Positions 25,404-34,638 of a stretch of DNA of 64,000 bases are shown piece after piece. How positions within the stretch are numbered: position 1 is the stretch's first letter; every line of letters begins with the position of its first letter. The DNA lies in assembly GCF_900188115.1 (NCBI RefSeq), contig NZ_FZNW01000014.1:1-64000 (forward strand), given 5' to 3'. Position numbers and translations under genes: made by a program. The notes below the pieces were generated by a model, which did no database searches, had not been told where the DNA came from, and saw nothing but the letters and a program-made list of their open reading frames with translations. The DNA comes from Haloechinothrix alba. GTDB lineage: Bacteria > Actinomycetota > Actinomycetes > Mycobacteriales > Pseudonocardiaceae.

Positions 25404-26369
25404 TCACATCTCGGGCGTGCCGTGCCTGCGCAGGAAGTGCCCGGCGTAACGGTTGGCCTCGCGCGCCTCCGGCAGGTCGGCCCATGCCTGGAACACGTGG
25501 ATCTGCTCCGGCCAGATCTGGAGCTCGCACGGTACGCCCTCCGCGCGCAGCGAGGCCGCCATGCGGTGCGCGTCGTCGCGGAGGCATTCGGAGTCGCTCA
25601 CCTGGATCAGGGTCGGCGGCCATGCCGTCTTGTCGGCGTCGAGCACGTTGACCCGGGGCTCGTCGGGGCTTGTCTCCCCCAGGTAGGCCTCGCAGGACAG
25701 CCGGGTCGCCGCGGGTGCAAGGAACGGGTCCCGGACGGTCGAGTCCATCTCCTCCAGCCGTGCGCAGCTGAGATCGAACAGCGGGGAGTACAGCGCCACC
25801 GCTGCCGGCAGCGGCAGCTCCGCGCGGGTGAGGTCGGCGAGCAGGCATGCGGCGAGGTGCCCGCCTGCGGAATCGCCTGCCACGCGGATCCGCCCGGGGT
25901 CGATCCCCTGGTCGAGCAACTCCCGGTAGGCGGTGAGGCAGTCATCGGCCGCGGCGGGGAACGGGTCCTCCGGCGCGCGGCGGTAGTGCGGCAGGAACAC
26001 CGGCATCTCGGTGTTGCGGGAGATCTGGTGTGCCAGCACCCGGTGAGACCGGTGAGACCCGAAGACGAAACCGCCACCGTGCAGGTGCAGGACGACTCCG
26101 TTGGAGGCGTGCGCCTGTCGTGCGCGCAGCCAGGTGCCGCGCACCGAGCCGTGCCTGGCAGGCCATGTGGTGGCCGAGCGGCTCAACCGCACGAGCCCGG
26201 ACGCGTCGGTGATCGTACGGAGCGCGTGCAGCCGCACACCGCGAGGTACCCAGCCTTCGACGAGCGGCCGGACCCGGCTCCGGTAGAAGTTCGTGAGCTG
26301 CACGCTGCGCTCGCTCGGCGCGTCGGGTACGTGCACCTGGACGTTTTCCTCGTCCATCGGTGTGACCAC
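25404..26369 (-). CDS. Alpha/beta hydrolase of the hormone-sensitive-lipase family
   Basis: 321 residues from GTG 26369, chosen because AAGGAGGT ends 6 bp upstream; a longer frame from GTG 26387 would place that ribosome site inside the gene. The oxyanion motif HLHGGGFVFGSHRSHR is near residues 95-110 and the nucleophile elbow GDSAGGHLAA near 165-174 (Ser167). QVSDSECLRDDAHRMAASLR carries the acid Asp and PEQIHVFQAW the catalytic His. Such HSL-type esterases hydrolyse short- to medium-chain esters; the natural substrate is unknown. Convergent with the TetR gene. Confidence 0.88.
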   Translation of the reverse strand: MVTPMDEENVQVHVPDAPSERSVQLTNFYRSRVRPLVEGWVPRGVRLHALRTITDASGLVRLSRSATTWPARHGSVRGTWLRARQAHASNGVVLHLHGGGFVFGSHRSHRVLAHQISRNTEMPVFLPHYRRAPEDPFPAAADDCLTAYRELLDQGIDPGRIRVAGDSAGGHLAACLLADLTRAELPLPAAVALYSPLFDLSCARLEEMDSTVRDPFLAPAATRLSCEAYLGETSPDEPRVNVLDADKTAWPPTLIQVSDSECLRDDAHRMAASLRAEGVPCELQIWPEQIHVFQAWADLPEAREANRYAGHFLRRHGTPEM

Positions 26370-26500
26370 GTCGGCACCTCCTTCCACTCATGGACCCGTG
26401 TTGCCCGGCGCTGCACAGGGACCTTCGATTGTGCGTCGGCGGTCGCGGCAAGGCCAGGGGGCGGGCAGTGGTATCCGACGGTGGAGCTTGCCGCGCGATC

Positions 26501-26529
26501 GGGGTCGGCCGGCGACACCGGCCGACCCC
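26501..26529 (-). terminator. Hairpin downstream of PEBP gene
   Basis: GGGGTCGGCCGG, CGACA, CCGGCCGACCCC: a perfect 12-bp stem with a 5-nt loop, 22 bp past the stop of the minus-strand PEBP gene and upstream of the hydrolase gene. It would separate their transcripts. Confidence 0.75.
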
Positions 26530-26551
26530 GCGCGGATGGCCCGACGAGCAG

Positions 26552-27082
26552 TTACTGCTCGTGAATACCGGTGATCAGCGCACGACCGATGGCGTGGCTG
26601 AACAGGTTGAAGCCGAGGAACGCGGGCGTGCCGTCGGAGAAGCCGAGCGACTCCACGTCCACGGCGTGGACGGCGAACATGTAACGATGCGGGCCGTGCC
26701 CGGGAGGCGGGGCGGCGCCGATGTACCGGCGAGCGCCCGCGTCGTTGGGCAGCGTGAGCGATCCGGACGGCAGGCCGCTGCCGCTGTCGTCGCCCGCTCC
26801 GGACGGTAGCTCGGTGACCGACGTCGGGATGTCGAACACGGCCCAGTGCCAGAACCCGCTGGCGGTGGGGGCGTCGGGGTCGAAGCAGGTGACGGTGAAG
26901 CTCTTGGTCCCCGCGGGGAAACCGGACCAGCTCAGCTGCGGCGAGACGTCCTGGCCGCCCGCGCCCATGATCCCGGACACCTGCGCGTTGGCGAGCGCGC
27001 CTCCGTCCGTGACGTCGGTGCTGGTGACGGTGAACGTGGGTACCTGCGGCAAGAAATCGTAGGGGTTGGGTGGCTGCGGCAT
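26552..27082 (-). CDS. YbhB/YbcL-type phosphatidylethanolamine-binding-like protein
   Basis: 176 residues. The PEBP fold is shown by [60 protein letters not shown] (the DPDAP ligand-site motif with the following H-W) and [20 protein letters not shown] (GPHRY motif). Bacterial members are cytoplasmic or secreted and lack an agreed function; some inhibit proteases or kinases in other kingdoms. No signal peptide is seen. ATG 27082 follows AGGAGGAACG. A strong hairpin downstream suggests a single-gene transcript. Confidence 0.9.
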   Translation of the reverse strand: MPQPPNPYDFLPQVPTFTVTSTDVTDGGALANAQVSGIMGAGGQDVSPQLSWSGFPAGTKSFTVTCFDPDAPTASGFWHWAVFDIPTSVTELPSGAGDDSGSGLPSGSLTLPNDAGARRYIGAAPPPGHGPHRYMFAVHAVDVESLGFSDGTPAFLGFNLFSHAIGRALITGIHEQ

Positions 27083-27303
27083 CGTTCCTCCTGGTTCTGC
27101 TACGGCGTTCAGAGGATTCCCCCGGCGTGAGCCTAGTAGGGCGTGCGTCCTGCTCGATCGGGCGAGGCCGGCGAGCGGCCGGGGATTACCGTTGCGTCCG
27201 ACCTCGGGGAACTCTCAGGGACGAGGCCGGGATGTCCCTGATGTACCCGCAGCGCCCGGCTCGCTATGTTTGGTTCGGTTCCGGGCGGCGAAGGGGGTAC
27301 GGC

Positions 27304-27975
27304 ATGGCCAGAGCGGGGATGGCGCTCGCCGGGGTGGCGCTGATCGGGGTCGGCGTGCTACTCGCTTCCGCGCGGCTGTCGCCGTCATCGGAGCTCTACG
27401 CCGCGGAGCCGGATGAGCGCGTGGACTCGGTGGAGCTCGCCACCCGGTCCGGGGATGTGCGGGTACGCGTCGGGTCCGGCGACTCCGTTCGGGTCGAGCA
27501 GCGGGTGTCGTACTGGTGGGGCGCCCCTGGCCCGGGCTACGAGGTCCGGGACGGCACTCTCCTGCTGGAGGACTGCGGGCGGTTCTGCGGCGCGGACTAC
27601 GACGTGGTGGTGCCGGACGGCGTCACGGTCACCGGCGCGGTCCGCTCCGGTGATGTGGAGCTGACCGGGGTGGCAGGCATCGAGCTGCGGGCACGTTCGG
27701 GTGCTGTCACCGGGCGCGACGTGACCGGGCCGGTGCGGGTGACGTCGCGCTCCGGCGACATCGACCTCGACCTGGCCGAGCCTGCCGACGTGGCGGCCGA
27801 GGCGCGCAGTGGCGATGTCACCCTGTCCGTCCCGGACGCGCGCTACCGGGTGGACGGCTCGTCCCGGAGCGGCGAGCGGCGCATCGAGATCCCCACCGAA
27901 CCCGATGCCGAGCACGACCTGACCCTCGACACCCGCAGCGGCACCGTGACGGTGCGCCCAGCCACCGCGCCGTGA
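27304..27975 (+). CDS. DUF4097-type beta-helical envelope protein
   Basis: 223 residues from ATG 27304 (AAGGGGG 7 bp upstream). A hydrophobic N-terminal segment, GMALAGVALIGVGVLLASAR, acts as membrane anchor or signal. The rest is a run of short strand repeats with recurring R-S-G-D/A steps (ATRSGDVRVRVGSGDS, AVRSGDVELTGVAG, ARSGAVTGRDV, SRSGDIDLDL, ARSGDVTLSV, TRSGTVTV), the hallmark of DUF4097 (putative adhesin-like beta solenoid). ATG 27232 would add 24 residues and cannot be excluded. Function unknown; not linked to the heat-shock operon that follows, since a family-A palindrome separates them. Confidence 0.75.
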   Translation: MARAGMALAGVALIGVGVLLASARLSPSSELYAAEPDERVDSVELATRSGDVRVRVGSGDSVRVEQRVSYWWGAPGPGYEVRDGTLLLEDCGRFCGADYDVVVPDGVTVTGAVRSGDVELTGVAGIELRARSGAVTGRDVTGPVRVTSRSGDIDLDLAEPADVAAEARSGDVTLSVPDARYRVDGSSRSGERRIEIPTEPDAEHDLTLDTRSGTVTVRPATAP

Positions 27976-28032
27976 GGGAGCCGAAGGTGACCCTGGGTTC
28001 TTAGAAGGAGCCCAGGGTCACCTTCGGCTCCC
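27976..28032. repeat. Intergenic double palindrome, family A copy 3 (long hairpin)
   Basis: GGGAGCCGAAGGTGACCCTG plus GGTTC, then TTAGAA, then GGAGCCCAGGGTCACCTTCG plus GCTCCC. In this copy the two halves are near-perfect complements, so the whole unit forms one 25-bp hairpin. It starts directly at the stop codon of the DUF4097 gene and is placed as its terminator. Confidence 0.87.
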
Positions 28033-28091
28033 CGGCTGCGCCGGCGAATCGGGAACATTTATCGCTGCGCAAGCGTTACCCTGGCAGAAAG

Positions 28092-28112
28092 GTTGAGTGC
28101 TGAAGGCTCAAC
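28092..28112. promoter_or_regulatory. HspR-binding HAIR element 1 upstream of dnaK
   Basis: GTTGAGT-GCTGAAG-GCTCAAC matches the HAIR consensus CTTGAGT-N7-ACTCAAG at 11 of 14 arm positions. It lies just upstream of a TTGACT -35-like hexamer (28119-28124). Repression by the hspR product of this operon is expected. Confidence 0.82.
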
Positions 28113-28118
28113 TCCAGT

Positions 28119-28148
28119 TTGACTGCGCTACGATGAAGCTACTAGGAC
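28119..28148 (+). promoter_or_regulatory. Probable vegetative promoter of the dnaK operon
   Basis: TTGACT (28119-28124) and TAGGAC (28143-28148) are 18 bp apart and lie between the two HAIR boxes, with the -10 touching HAIR 2. Bound HspR would block polymerase. A weaker alternative -10 is TACTAG at 28140. Confidence 0.5.
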
Positions 28149-28168
28149 TTGAGTACGGCATGCTCAAC
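28148..28168. promoter_or_regulatory. HspR-binding HAIR element 2 upstream of dnaK
   Basis: CTTGAGT-ACGGCAT-GCTCAAC fits the HAIR consensus at 12 of 14 arm positions, 38 bp before the dnaK ATG and overlapping the probable -10. Confidence 0.85.
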
Positions 28169-28205
28169 CCGAGCATGCAACCGTAATGCCAGGAGGGATA
28201 AACAC

Positions 28206-30077
28206 ATGGCGCGAGTGGTCGGCATCGACCTCGGCACGACCAACTCGGTCGTTTCCGTCCTTGAGGGCGGTGAGCCGACGGTCATCGCGAACTCGGAAGG
28301 GGCGAGGACGACCCCCTCGGTCGTGGCCTTCGCCAAGAACGGCGAGGTCCTGACGGGCCAGCCTGCCAAGAACCAGGCGGTCACCAACTCGGACAGGACC
28401 ATCAGGTCAGTCAAACGCCACATGGGCACTGACTGGAAGGTCGAGGTCGATGGGAAGAACTACACCCCGCAGGAGATCAGCGCGCGCGTGCTGATGAAGC
28501 TCAAGCGGGATGCGGAGTCCTACCTCGGCGAGGAAGTCACCGACGCGGTGATCACCGTTCCCGCGTACTTCGAGGACGCCCAGCGTCAGGCCACCAAGGA
28601 GGCCGGGCAGATCGCGGGCCTGAACGTCCTGCGGATCGTCAACGAGCCCACCTCGGCTGCGCTGGCCTACGGGCTGGACAAGGGCGAGAAGGAGCAGACC
28701 ATCCTGGTCTTCGACCTCGGTGGCGGCACCTTCGACGTGTCCCTGCTCGAGCTCGGCGAGGGCGTGGTCGAGGTTCGTGCGACCAGCGGTGACAACCACC
28801 TCGGTGGCGACGACTGGGACGAGCGGATCGTCGACTGGCTGGTGGACAAGTTCAAGGCCTCGAACGGCATCGACCTGAAGAAGGACCCGATGGCGCTGCA
28901 GCGGATCAAGGAAGCCGCTGAGAAGGCCAAGATCGAACTGACCAGCTCCTCGACGACGAACATCAACCTGCCTTACATCACGGTCGACTCGGACAAGAAC
29001 CCGCTGTTCATGGACGAGACGCTGTCCAGGGCCGAGTTCGAGAAGATCACCTCCGACCTGCTGGACCGCACCAAGGCACCGTTCAACAACGTCATCAAGG
29101 ACGCGGGTATCTCCGTCGGTGACATCGACCACGTGGTGCTGGTCGGCGGCTCGACCCGGATGCCTGCCGTCGTGGACCTGGTCAAGGAGCTGACCGGCGG
29201 CAAGGAGCCGAACAAGGGCGTGAACCCGGACGAGGTCGTCGCCGTCGGTGCCGGGTTGCAGGCCGGTGTGCTCAAGGGTGAGGTCAAGGACGTCCTGCTG
29301 CTGGATGTCACCCCCTTGTCCCTGGGTATCGAGACAAAGGGCGGGGTGTTCACCAAGCTCATCGAGCGCAACACCACGATCCCGACGAAGCGCAGCGAGA
29401 TCTTCTCCACGGCCGACGACAACCAGCCGTCCGTGCAGATCCAGGTCTTCCAGGGTGAGCGGGAGATCGCCGCGCACAACAAGAAGCTCGGCAGCTTCGA
29501 GCTGACCGGTATCCCGCCCGCCCCGCGCGGCGTGCCGCAGATCGAGGTGACCTTCGACATCGATGCCAACGGCATCGTGCACGTCACGGCAAAGGACCTC
29601 GGCACCGGTAAGGAACAGAGCATCAAGATCACCGGTGGTTCCGCGCTCCCGCAGGAAGACATCGACGAGATGATCAAGGAGGCGGAGCAGCACGCCGAGG
29701 AGGACCGCAAGCGCCGGGAGGCCGCGGAGACCCGCAACCAGGCCGAGACCCTCGTCTACCAGACCGAGAAGTTCCTCAACGAGAACGACGAGCAGCTTCC
29801 CGACGAGGTCAAGACGAAGGTCAAGGGCGCGATCGACGAGGCCAACGAGGCTCTCAAGGGCGAGGACACCGAGGCGATCAGCGCGGCCATCGAGAAGCTC
29901 ACGAACGAGTCGCAGGCGATGGGCTCCTCGCTCTACTCGGACGCGAACGCGGCCGCTGCCGGCGCTGCCGGTGCGGCGGGTGCCGATGCCGGCGCGACCG
30001 ACGCCGGTTCGGATGCCCAGTCCGGCAACGAGGACGTCGTTGACGCAGAGATTGTCGATGAGGACGACAAGAAGTGA
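28206..30077 (+). CDS. dnaK: Chaperone DnaK (Hsp70)
   Basis: 623-residue ATP-driven chaperone. The nucleotide-binding domain has [39 protein letters not shown] and [12 protein letters not shown]. The substrate-binding domain begins after the [20 protein letters not shown] linker and is followed by a helical lid and an Ala/Gly/Asp-rich tail ending [12 protein letters not shown] 28206 follows AGGAGGGATAAACAC; an upstream in-frame ATG lies inside a HAIR box and is rejected. It is first of four overlapping or closely spaced genes, dnaK-grpE-dnaJ-hspR, with grpE starting inside its stop codon (GTGA). Confidence 0.99.
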   Translation: MARVVGIDLGTTNSVVSVLEGGEPTVIANSEGARTTPSVVAFAKNGEVLTGQPAKNQAVTNSDRTIRSVKRHMGTDWKVEVDGKNYTPQEISARVLMKLKRDAESYLGEEVTDAVITVPAYFEDAQRQATKEAGQIAGLNVLRIVNEPTSAALAYGLDKGEKEQTILVFDLGGGTFDVSLLELGEGVVEVRATSGDNHLGGDDWDERIVDWLVDKFKASNGIDLKKDPMALQRIKEAAEKAKIELTSSSTTNINLPYITVDSDKNPLFMDETLSRAEFEKITSDLLDRTKAPFNNVIKDAGISVGDIDHVVLVGGSTRMPAVVDLVKELTGGKEPNKGVNPDEVVAVGAGLQAGVLKGEVKDVLLLDVTPLSLGIETKGGVFTKLIERNTTIPTKRSEIFSTADDNQPSVQIQVFQGEREIAAHNKKLGSFELTGIPPAPRGVPQIEVTFDIDANGIVHVTAKDLGTGKEQSIKITGGSALPQEDIDEMIKEAEQHAEEDRKRREAAETRNQAETLVYQTEKFLNENDEQLPDEVKTKVKGAIDEANEALKGEDTEAISAAIEKLTNESQAMGSSLYSDANAAAAGAAGAAGADAGATDAGSDAQSGNEDVVDAEIVDEDDKK

Positions 30078-30793
30078 CAGCGAACGATCAAGAGTTCCAG
30101 GACAAGCCGGAGGAGCCGGTCGTGGTGCGGGATCGCCGCAAGGTTGACCCGGAAACCGGTGAACTGCGCGCTCAGGAGGCCGAGACCGACCTCGCTCAGG
30201 AGGTCGCCGCCGATGCGGCGGGCGAGGGCCTTGCCGGGCCCAGCGGGGTGGCCACCTCGGGTGCGGAGCAGGACGCGGCGGCCGATGTGGAGAGGCAGCT
30301 CGCCGAGCGGACCGCCGATCTGCAGCGGTTGCAGGCGGAGTACGCCAACTACCGCAAGCGGGTCGACCGGGACCGGGAGGCCGTGATCGCCTCGACCAAG
30401 GCCTCGCTGGTCGGCGAGCTGCTCCCGCTGATCGACGACATCGAGCGGGCAGAGTCGCATGGTGACCTGACGGGCGCGTTCAAGGCCGTCGCGGACAAGT
30501 TGCTGGCGACCCTGCAGCAGGCGGGACTGGAAGCCTTCGGCCAGGAGGGCGAGCCGTTCGACCCGAGCGTGCACGAGGCCGTGCAGCACTCCACCTCGCC
30601 GGATGTGCAGGGCCCGACGGTTTCGGCGGTGCTGCGCCGCGGCTACCGGATGGGCGACAGAGTGGTGCGCGCGGCGATGGTGGCGGTGACCGACAGCGAG
30701 TCGGTCACTCCTGAGCCGCCTGCCGACGTCGCCGGCGACGGCGACGTTACGGAGCAGGTGAGTACGCCCAGCGGTGAGCAGGAACAGAGCTGA
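30074..30793 (+). CDS. grpE: Nucleotide exchange factor GrpE
   Basis: 239 residues from GTG 30074, overlapping the dnaK stop. A charged N-terminal tail (~70 residues) is followed by the long dimerising coiled coil ([20 protein letters not shown]). The beta domain that opens the DnaK nucleotide cleft reads [40 protein letters not shown]. The C-terminal ~35 residues are acidic/polar, longer than in E. coli. It works with DnaK and the DnaJ encoded 21 bp downstream and is probably co-translated with dnaK. Confidence 0.97.
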   Translation: MTANDQEFQDKPEEPVVVRDRRKVDPETGELRAQEAETDLAQEVAADAAGEGLAGPSGVATSGAEQDAAADVERQLAERTADLQRLQAEYANYRKRVDRDREAVIASTKASLVGELLPLIDDIERAESHGDLTGAFKAVADKLLATLQQAGLEAFGQEGEPFDPSVHEAVQHSTSPDVQGPTVSAVLRRGYRMGDRVVRAAMVAVTDSESVTPEPPADVAGDGDVTEQVSTPSGEQEQS

Positions 30794-30814
30794 CGCGAAA
30801 GGAGGAGACGTCCG

Positions 30815-32011
30815 GTGAGTGCTCGGGAGTGGGTCGGTAAGGACTTCTACCGTGAGCTGGGCGTCTCCTCCGACGCGTCGCAGGACGAGATCAAGAAGGC
30901 GTACCGCAAGCTCGCGCGGGAGAACCACCCGGACGCGAACCCGGGAGACGCCGAGGCTGAACGGAAGTTCAAGGCGGTCTCCGAGGCGTACGGCGTGCTG
31001 TCGGATCCGGAGAAGCGCAAGGAGTACGACGAGGCGCGCAGCCTGTTCGGGTCCGGCCGCGGCACCGGCGGTGGGTTCGGCTTCCCGGGCGGTGGTGGCA
31101 ACGGCGGTTTCGACTTCGGTGACCTGTTCACCGGCGGGACGCGCGGCCAGGCCGGAGGCCCGGCAGGCGGGTTCGGCGGTCTCGGCGACATCCTCGGCGG
31201 GCTGTTCAACCGGCGCGGTGGCGGTCCGACCACGGCGGGGCCGTCGATGTCGCAGCGCGGCTCCGATGTGGAGACCGACGTTCGGATCGACTTCGCAGAG
31301 GCGGTCAAGGGTGCGACTGTGCCGCTGCGCCTGTCCAGCCCGGCGACCTGCGGTACGTGCGCGGGCAGTGGTTCGCGGCCGGGGACGTCCGCGCGCACCT
31401 GCGCAACCTGCGGCGGTGCCGGGCTGATCAGCACGAGCCAGGGTGCGTTCGCGTTCTCCGAGCCGTGCAGGGACTGCCGGGGCCGCGGCGCGATCGTCGA
31501 GTCGCCGTGCACGGAATGCGCAGGCGCGGGCACCAGCACCCGGACGCGCACGCTGACCGTGCGCATTCCGCCAGGGGTGTCGGACGGTCAGCGGATCCGG
31601 CTCGCCGGGCAGGGTGAGCCCGGGCGCGGTGGGGCGCTGTCCGGTGACCTGTACGTGCGGGTCCATGTCACGCCGCACCCGGTGTTCGGCCGGTCCGGGA
31701 ACAACCTGACCATCACGGTGCCGGTGGACTTCTCCGAGCTGGTGCTCGGCGGGACCCTGTCGGTTCCGACGCTGGACGGCAAGGTATCGGTGAAGATCCC
31801 GGCGGGGGCCAGCAGCGGCAAGGTGCTGCGGGTGCGTGGCAAGGGGATCGCCAAGCGGGACGGCACGGTCGGCGACCTGCTGGTCACGTTGCAGGTGAAC
31901 GTGCCGACCTCGCTGAGCGAGACGGCGCGGTCCGCGTTGCGCACCTACGCCGAGGAAATGGCCGACCATGATCCCCGGCCGGAGATCACGAAGATGCTCA
32001 AGGATCGGTGA
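30815..32011 (+). CDS. dnaJ: Chaperone DnaJ (Hsp40, type I)
   Basis: 398 residues from GTG 30815, after AAAGGAGGAG. The J-domain (about 10-75) holds the HPD triad in [14 protein letters not shown] Gly/Phe-rich region follows ([20 protein letters not shown]). Four CxxCxGxG-type zinc motifs are seen: [32 protein letters not shown]. The two C-terminal beta domains ([19 protein letters not shown]) complete a normal type I DnaJ, which delivers substrates to DnaK. The start residues [15 protein letters not shown] are typical of actinobacterial DnaJ1. The stop overlaps the hspR start. Confidence 0.97.
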   Translation: MSAREWVGKDFYRELGVSSDASQDEIKKAYRKLARENHPDANPGDAEAERKFKAVSEAYGVLSDPEKRKEYDEARSLFGSGRGTGGGFGFPGGGGNGGFDFGDLFTGGTRGQAGGPAGGFGGLGDILGGLFNRRGGGPTTAGPSMSQRGSDVETDVRIDFAEAVKGATVPLRLSSPATCGTCAGSGSRPGTSARTCATCGGAGLISTSQGAFAFSEPCRDCRGRGAIVESPCTECAGAGTSTRTRTLTVRIPPGVSDGQRIRLAGQGEPGRGGALSGDLYVRVHVTPHPVFGRSGNNLTITVPVDFSELVLGGTLSVPTLDGKVSVKIPAGASSGKVLRVRGKGIAKRDGTVGDLLVTLQVNVPTSLSETARSALRTYAEEMADHDPRPEITKMLKDR

Positions 32012-32448
32012 GGGCGATGGCTTTCGGTGACCTGCCGCGCGGCGCGGATGAGCACACCCCGGTTTTCGTGATCTCGGTGGCCGCCGAGCTGTCGGGGCTG
32101 CACGCGCAGACCCTGCGCACCTACGACCGGATGGGTCTGGTGTCGCCTGGCCGGACGTCGGGCGGCGGCAGGCGCTACTCGATGCGCGACATCGCCATGC
32201 TCCGCGAGGTGCAGCGCCTCTCCCAGGAGAACGGCGTGAACCTCGCGGGGGTCAAGCGCATCATCGAGCTGGAGAACGAGGTCGAGGCGCTGCGCGGCCG
32301 GGTGGCCGAGCTGACGGAGGAGCTATCCGCGGCCTACGCCGCCGCGGAGCAGGCCGCGGCGGCGGTGCACGCGTCCTACCGAAGGGATCTCGTGCCGTTC
32401 CGCAAGCAGGACGCGCTCGTGGTGTGGCGCCCGCAGAACCGTCGTTAG
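32008..32448 (+). CDS. hspR: Heat-shock repressor HspR (MerR family)
   Basis: 146 residues from GTG 32008, overlapping the dnaJ stop (GTGA); ATG 32017 is an alternative. The MerR winged helix-turn-helix is at about 15-75: [61 protein letters not shown] coiled-coil dimerisation helix ([20 protein letters not shown]) follows. HspR binds HAIR boxes with DnaK as co-repressor, so this operon is autoregulated. A perfect HAIR at clpB (41661-41681) shows that gene belongs to the same regulon. Predicted from family knowledge and the three visible boxes. Confidence 0.95.
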   Translation: MRAMAFGDLPRGADEHTPVFVISVAAELSGLHAQTLRTYDRMGLVSPGRTSGGGRRYSMRDIAMLREVQRLSQENGVNLAGVKRIIELENEVEALRGRVAELTEELSAAYAAAEQAAAAVHASYRRDLVPFRKQDALVVWRPQNRR

Positions 32449-32484
32449 CGGGTAAGCGACTCTGTGCCCGCGCGAGACGGGGCG

Positions 32485-33228
32485 TTACCCGCGCAGGGCC
32501 TCTTCCAGTGTGGACAGTTTCTCGGCGATGGCCATGGTGTCGCACCCCGTGAGGGTGCACCATGCACTGTCGTCTGGGGTGAGCAGCAACCTGCCCGATT
32601 CCGTGTCGATCCAGCACGGCATGGGCGCCGTGGTCGCGCGCCGCTTGTTCATGCCGTCCCGGATGGCGGCGTAGAGCTGGCCCGCGTACTGCCGCTCCGT
32701 GTCCAGCCACCGCTGCATGCGTTTGGTGTCGCTGGCCGATGGGCCGGACGGTAGTGACTTGCCTGCCTGTAGCGCCTCCAGCTCGGCCACCGAGCAGGTG
32801 ATCGACTTCAACTGGGCGGCGGGAGTGTCCGGCAGGGCGACGGCCAGCCGCACCCCGAGTTGCTCGTGCGGGATCGGCTCGAGCTGGATCGTGGTGCCGT
32901 CCTTCGTGATCAGCAGTGCGTCCCGGCCGGTCATGGCGGTGCGTGCGGTCCACTCACCGCCCTCTGCGGCGGTGTAGAAGGTGTAGTACTCCACGGCGGG
33001 GCGTTGCACGAGGACCAGCGTGTCGTAGAACTCCTCGCTGATCCGGTTTCCCGAGGTGAGTCCCTGCTCGCGGAGCTCGCGCAGCACCCGCACATCACGC
33101 TCGGCGGCAAGCTCCGGCGGGTACCAGAGCTCGCCGCCGAGCAGCGTGGTGTGGGGTTCGCCGAGGTTCTCCTTGTCCAGCAGCGTGGTGTAGGTCTCCA
33201 GGCTGATGGTCACCGGCTGCCTGATCAC
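32485..33228 (-). CDS. ESX secretion-associated EspG-family protein
   Basis: 247 residues from GTG 33228. It resembles EspG chaperones: PVTISLETYTTLLDKENLGE at the N-terminus, PPELAAERDVRVLRELREQG, FYDTLVLVQRPAVEYYTFYT, a central beta sheet (GEWTARTAMTGRDALLITKD), and WLDTERQYAGQLYAAIRDGM. In mycobacteria EspG binds PE-PPE pairs and keeps them soluble for type VII secretion. It is the last gene of a four-gene minus-strand operon whose preceding gene encodes a WXG/PPE-like protein, its likely client. No ESX core (EccB-E, MycP) lies in the window, so export must use machinery elsewhere. Confidence 0.8.
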   Translation of the reverse strand: MIRQPVTISLETYTTLLDKENLGEPHTTLLGGELWYPPELAAERDVRVLRELREQGLTSGNRISEEFYDTLVLVQRPAVEYYTFYTAAEGGEWTARTAMTGRDALLITKDGTTIQLEPIPHEQLGVRLAVALPDTPAAQLKSITCSVAELEALQAGKSLPSGPSASDTKRMQRWLDTERQYAGQLYAAIRDGMNKRRATTAPMPCWIDTESGRLLLTPDDSAWCTLTGCDTMAIAEKLSTLEEALRG

Positions 33229-33255
33229 TGGTGTCGCTCCCCCTGCGCCTGCCGT

Positions 33256-34638
33256 CTACTCGCCGATGACCCCGTCGATGATGACCTGCCCGGTGACCGG
33301 GTCGTACTCCTTCTCGCCGTGCTCGTCGCGCATCACGGGAAGGCCGCTGTCGAGCTGTTCGTCCTGGACGTACTTGCGCTCGTGCTCCTCGTCGCCGCCG
33401 CCCTGGCCGCCACGGCCACCACCGGCGCCCATCATGCCGCCACCCATCGGGCGGGCACCGGCGGCGCCGCCTGCGTGGCCACCGCCTGCCGCGGCGCTAC
33501 CGCCGGAACCGGTCGGGCCGAACTGGCCCTGCCCCGTCATCGAGCCAGGACCACCCATACCGCCGGCAGCGCCACTCCTTGCGGCCCCGCCTGCGCCTCC
33601 CGCAGCACCGGCACCACCTGCGGCAGCGCCGCCGCTGGCCATGCCACCGGCCACCATGCCACCGGCACCGGCCATGCCGGCGCCACCGGAACCGGAGCCG
33701 GTCGGACCGAAGTCACCGCTCGCCGAGTTGCCCGAACCGATCCCCGAGGCGCCCGTGTCACTCGGCGGGATGACCGTGCCATCCGGACGTACGAGGCTGC
33801 CGTCGGGGCGGCGGATGGTCCCGTCGGGGTAGCGGATACTGCCGTCCGGCAGGCGCACCCCACCGGAACCAGGACCCGAGCCGTTGCTTCCGCCGTACCC
33901 GGTGCCTCCACCTCCGGAGCCTGACCCGGCGCCACCGACGCCTACCGTGCCGCCACCAGTGCCGGCACCCGGCACCGTGGGTGCCGTGCCACCGCCGCCG
34001 GTCGTGCCCGCCGGGGTGACACCGGCGGTCCCGCCGGTCGCCGTCGGGGTAGTGCTATCGGAAGGGCCGATGGGGCCCGAGATTCCCGAACCGGGACCCG
34101 ATCCGGAACCGCCGCCACCGAGTTTCGGGATCTCGATCTCGTCGAACCGGCTTTTCAGCGACGACTGGTTCTGCTGGGTCGTTGCCTCGTACTCCCTGTA
34201 CTTGGCGATGTTGTGGCGTTCCTTCTCGGCGCGCTCCGCGTCGAGCTCCTCTTGGGACGCTTTGAATGGGGTGTAGTTGCCGATCAGCCCCGCTTCCTTG
34301 CGCTCCGGGACCGGAATCATCTCGTCCCGGGTCTTTTCGAACGCCGATGATTGGCTCCCCATGCTGCGCGCTGCCGGTTCCAGGTTGTTCGACGCCGTGC
34401 CGGCTGCCTCGAACAACTGGTTGATGACCCCTTTGACGTTCTCGGCGGTGGCGCCCTTCCAGGAGTCATCCACCGACATCTCCAGCGCAGCCAGCTCAGT
34501 GATCAGGTCTTCATGCTCTTGACGCAACTTCGTGGAAGCATCCTGACCCTCGGCCAGGGTCTTGGGTACGCGCTCTCCCTGGTGCATGGCGTCATAAATG
34601 CCTGCGCCCGAGTAGCACTGCAAGAGTTCGTCACTCAT
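33256..34638 (-). CDS. PPE/WXG100-like type VII secretion substrate with Gly-rich and RPDG-repeat C-terminus
   Basis: 460 residues from ATG 34638 (GGGGAG 7 bp upstream). The N-terminal ~165 residues are helical with a WxG-type turn in EMSVDDSWKGATAENVKGVI near residue 60, as in WXG100/PPE proteins. The remainder is a long low-complexity Gly/Ser/Thr region, interrupted by a near-perfect repeat LPDGSIRYPDGTIRRPDGSL then VRPDGTV. It ends in an acidic tail (DEEHERKYVQDEQLDSG, EKEYDPVTGQVIIDGVIGE). The start overlaps the stop of the DUF3558 lipoprotein gene by 1 bp. EspG downstream is its probable chaperone. Partner and role unknown. Confidence 0.75.
   Translation of the reverse strand: MSDELLQCYSGAGIYDAMHQGERVPKTLAEGQDASTKLRQEHEDLITELAALEMSVDDSWKGATAENVKGVINQLFEAAGTASNNLEPAARSMGSQSSAFEKTRDEMIPVPERKEAGLIGNYTPFKASQEELDAERAEKERHNIAKYREYEATTQQNQSSLKSRFDEIEIPKLGGGGSGSGPGSGISGPIGPSDSTTPTATGGTAGVTPAGTTGGGGTAPTVPGAGTGGGTVGVGGAGSGSGGGGTGYGGSNGSGPGSGGVRLPDGSIRYPDGTIRRPDGSLVRPDGTVIPPSDTGASGIGSGNSASGDFGPTGSGSGGAGMAGAGGMVAGGMASGGAAAGGAGAAGGAGGAARSGAAGGMGGPGSMTGQGQFGPTGSGGSAAAGGGHAGGAAGARPMGGGMMGAGGGRGGQGGGDEEHERKYVQDEQLDSGLPVMRDEHGEKEYDPVTGQVIIDGVIGE

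Noticed and set aside
28407-29693. 428-codon open frame antisense to dnaK
   Set aside because: Typical GC-rich shadow: Leu/Arg/Asp/Val/His composition, no family motif, entirely opposite a certain gene. The same applies to long antisense frames over clpB, the EtfD-like gene and the molybdopterin enzyme.
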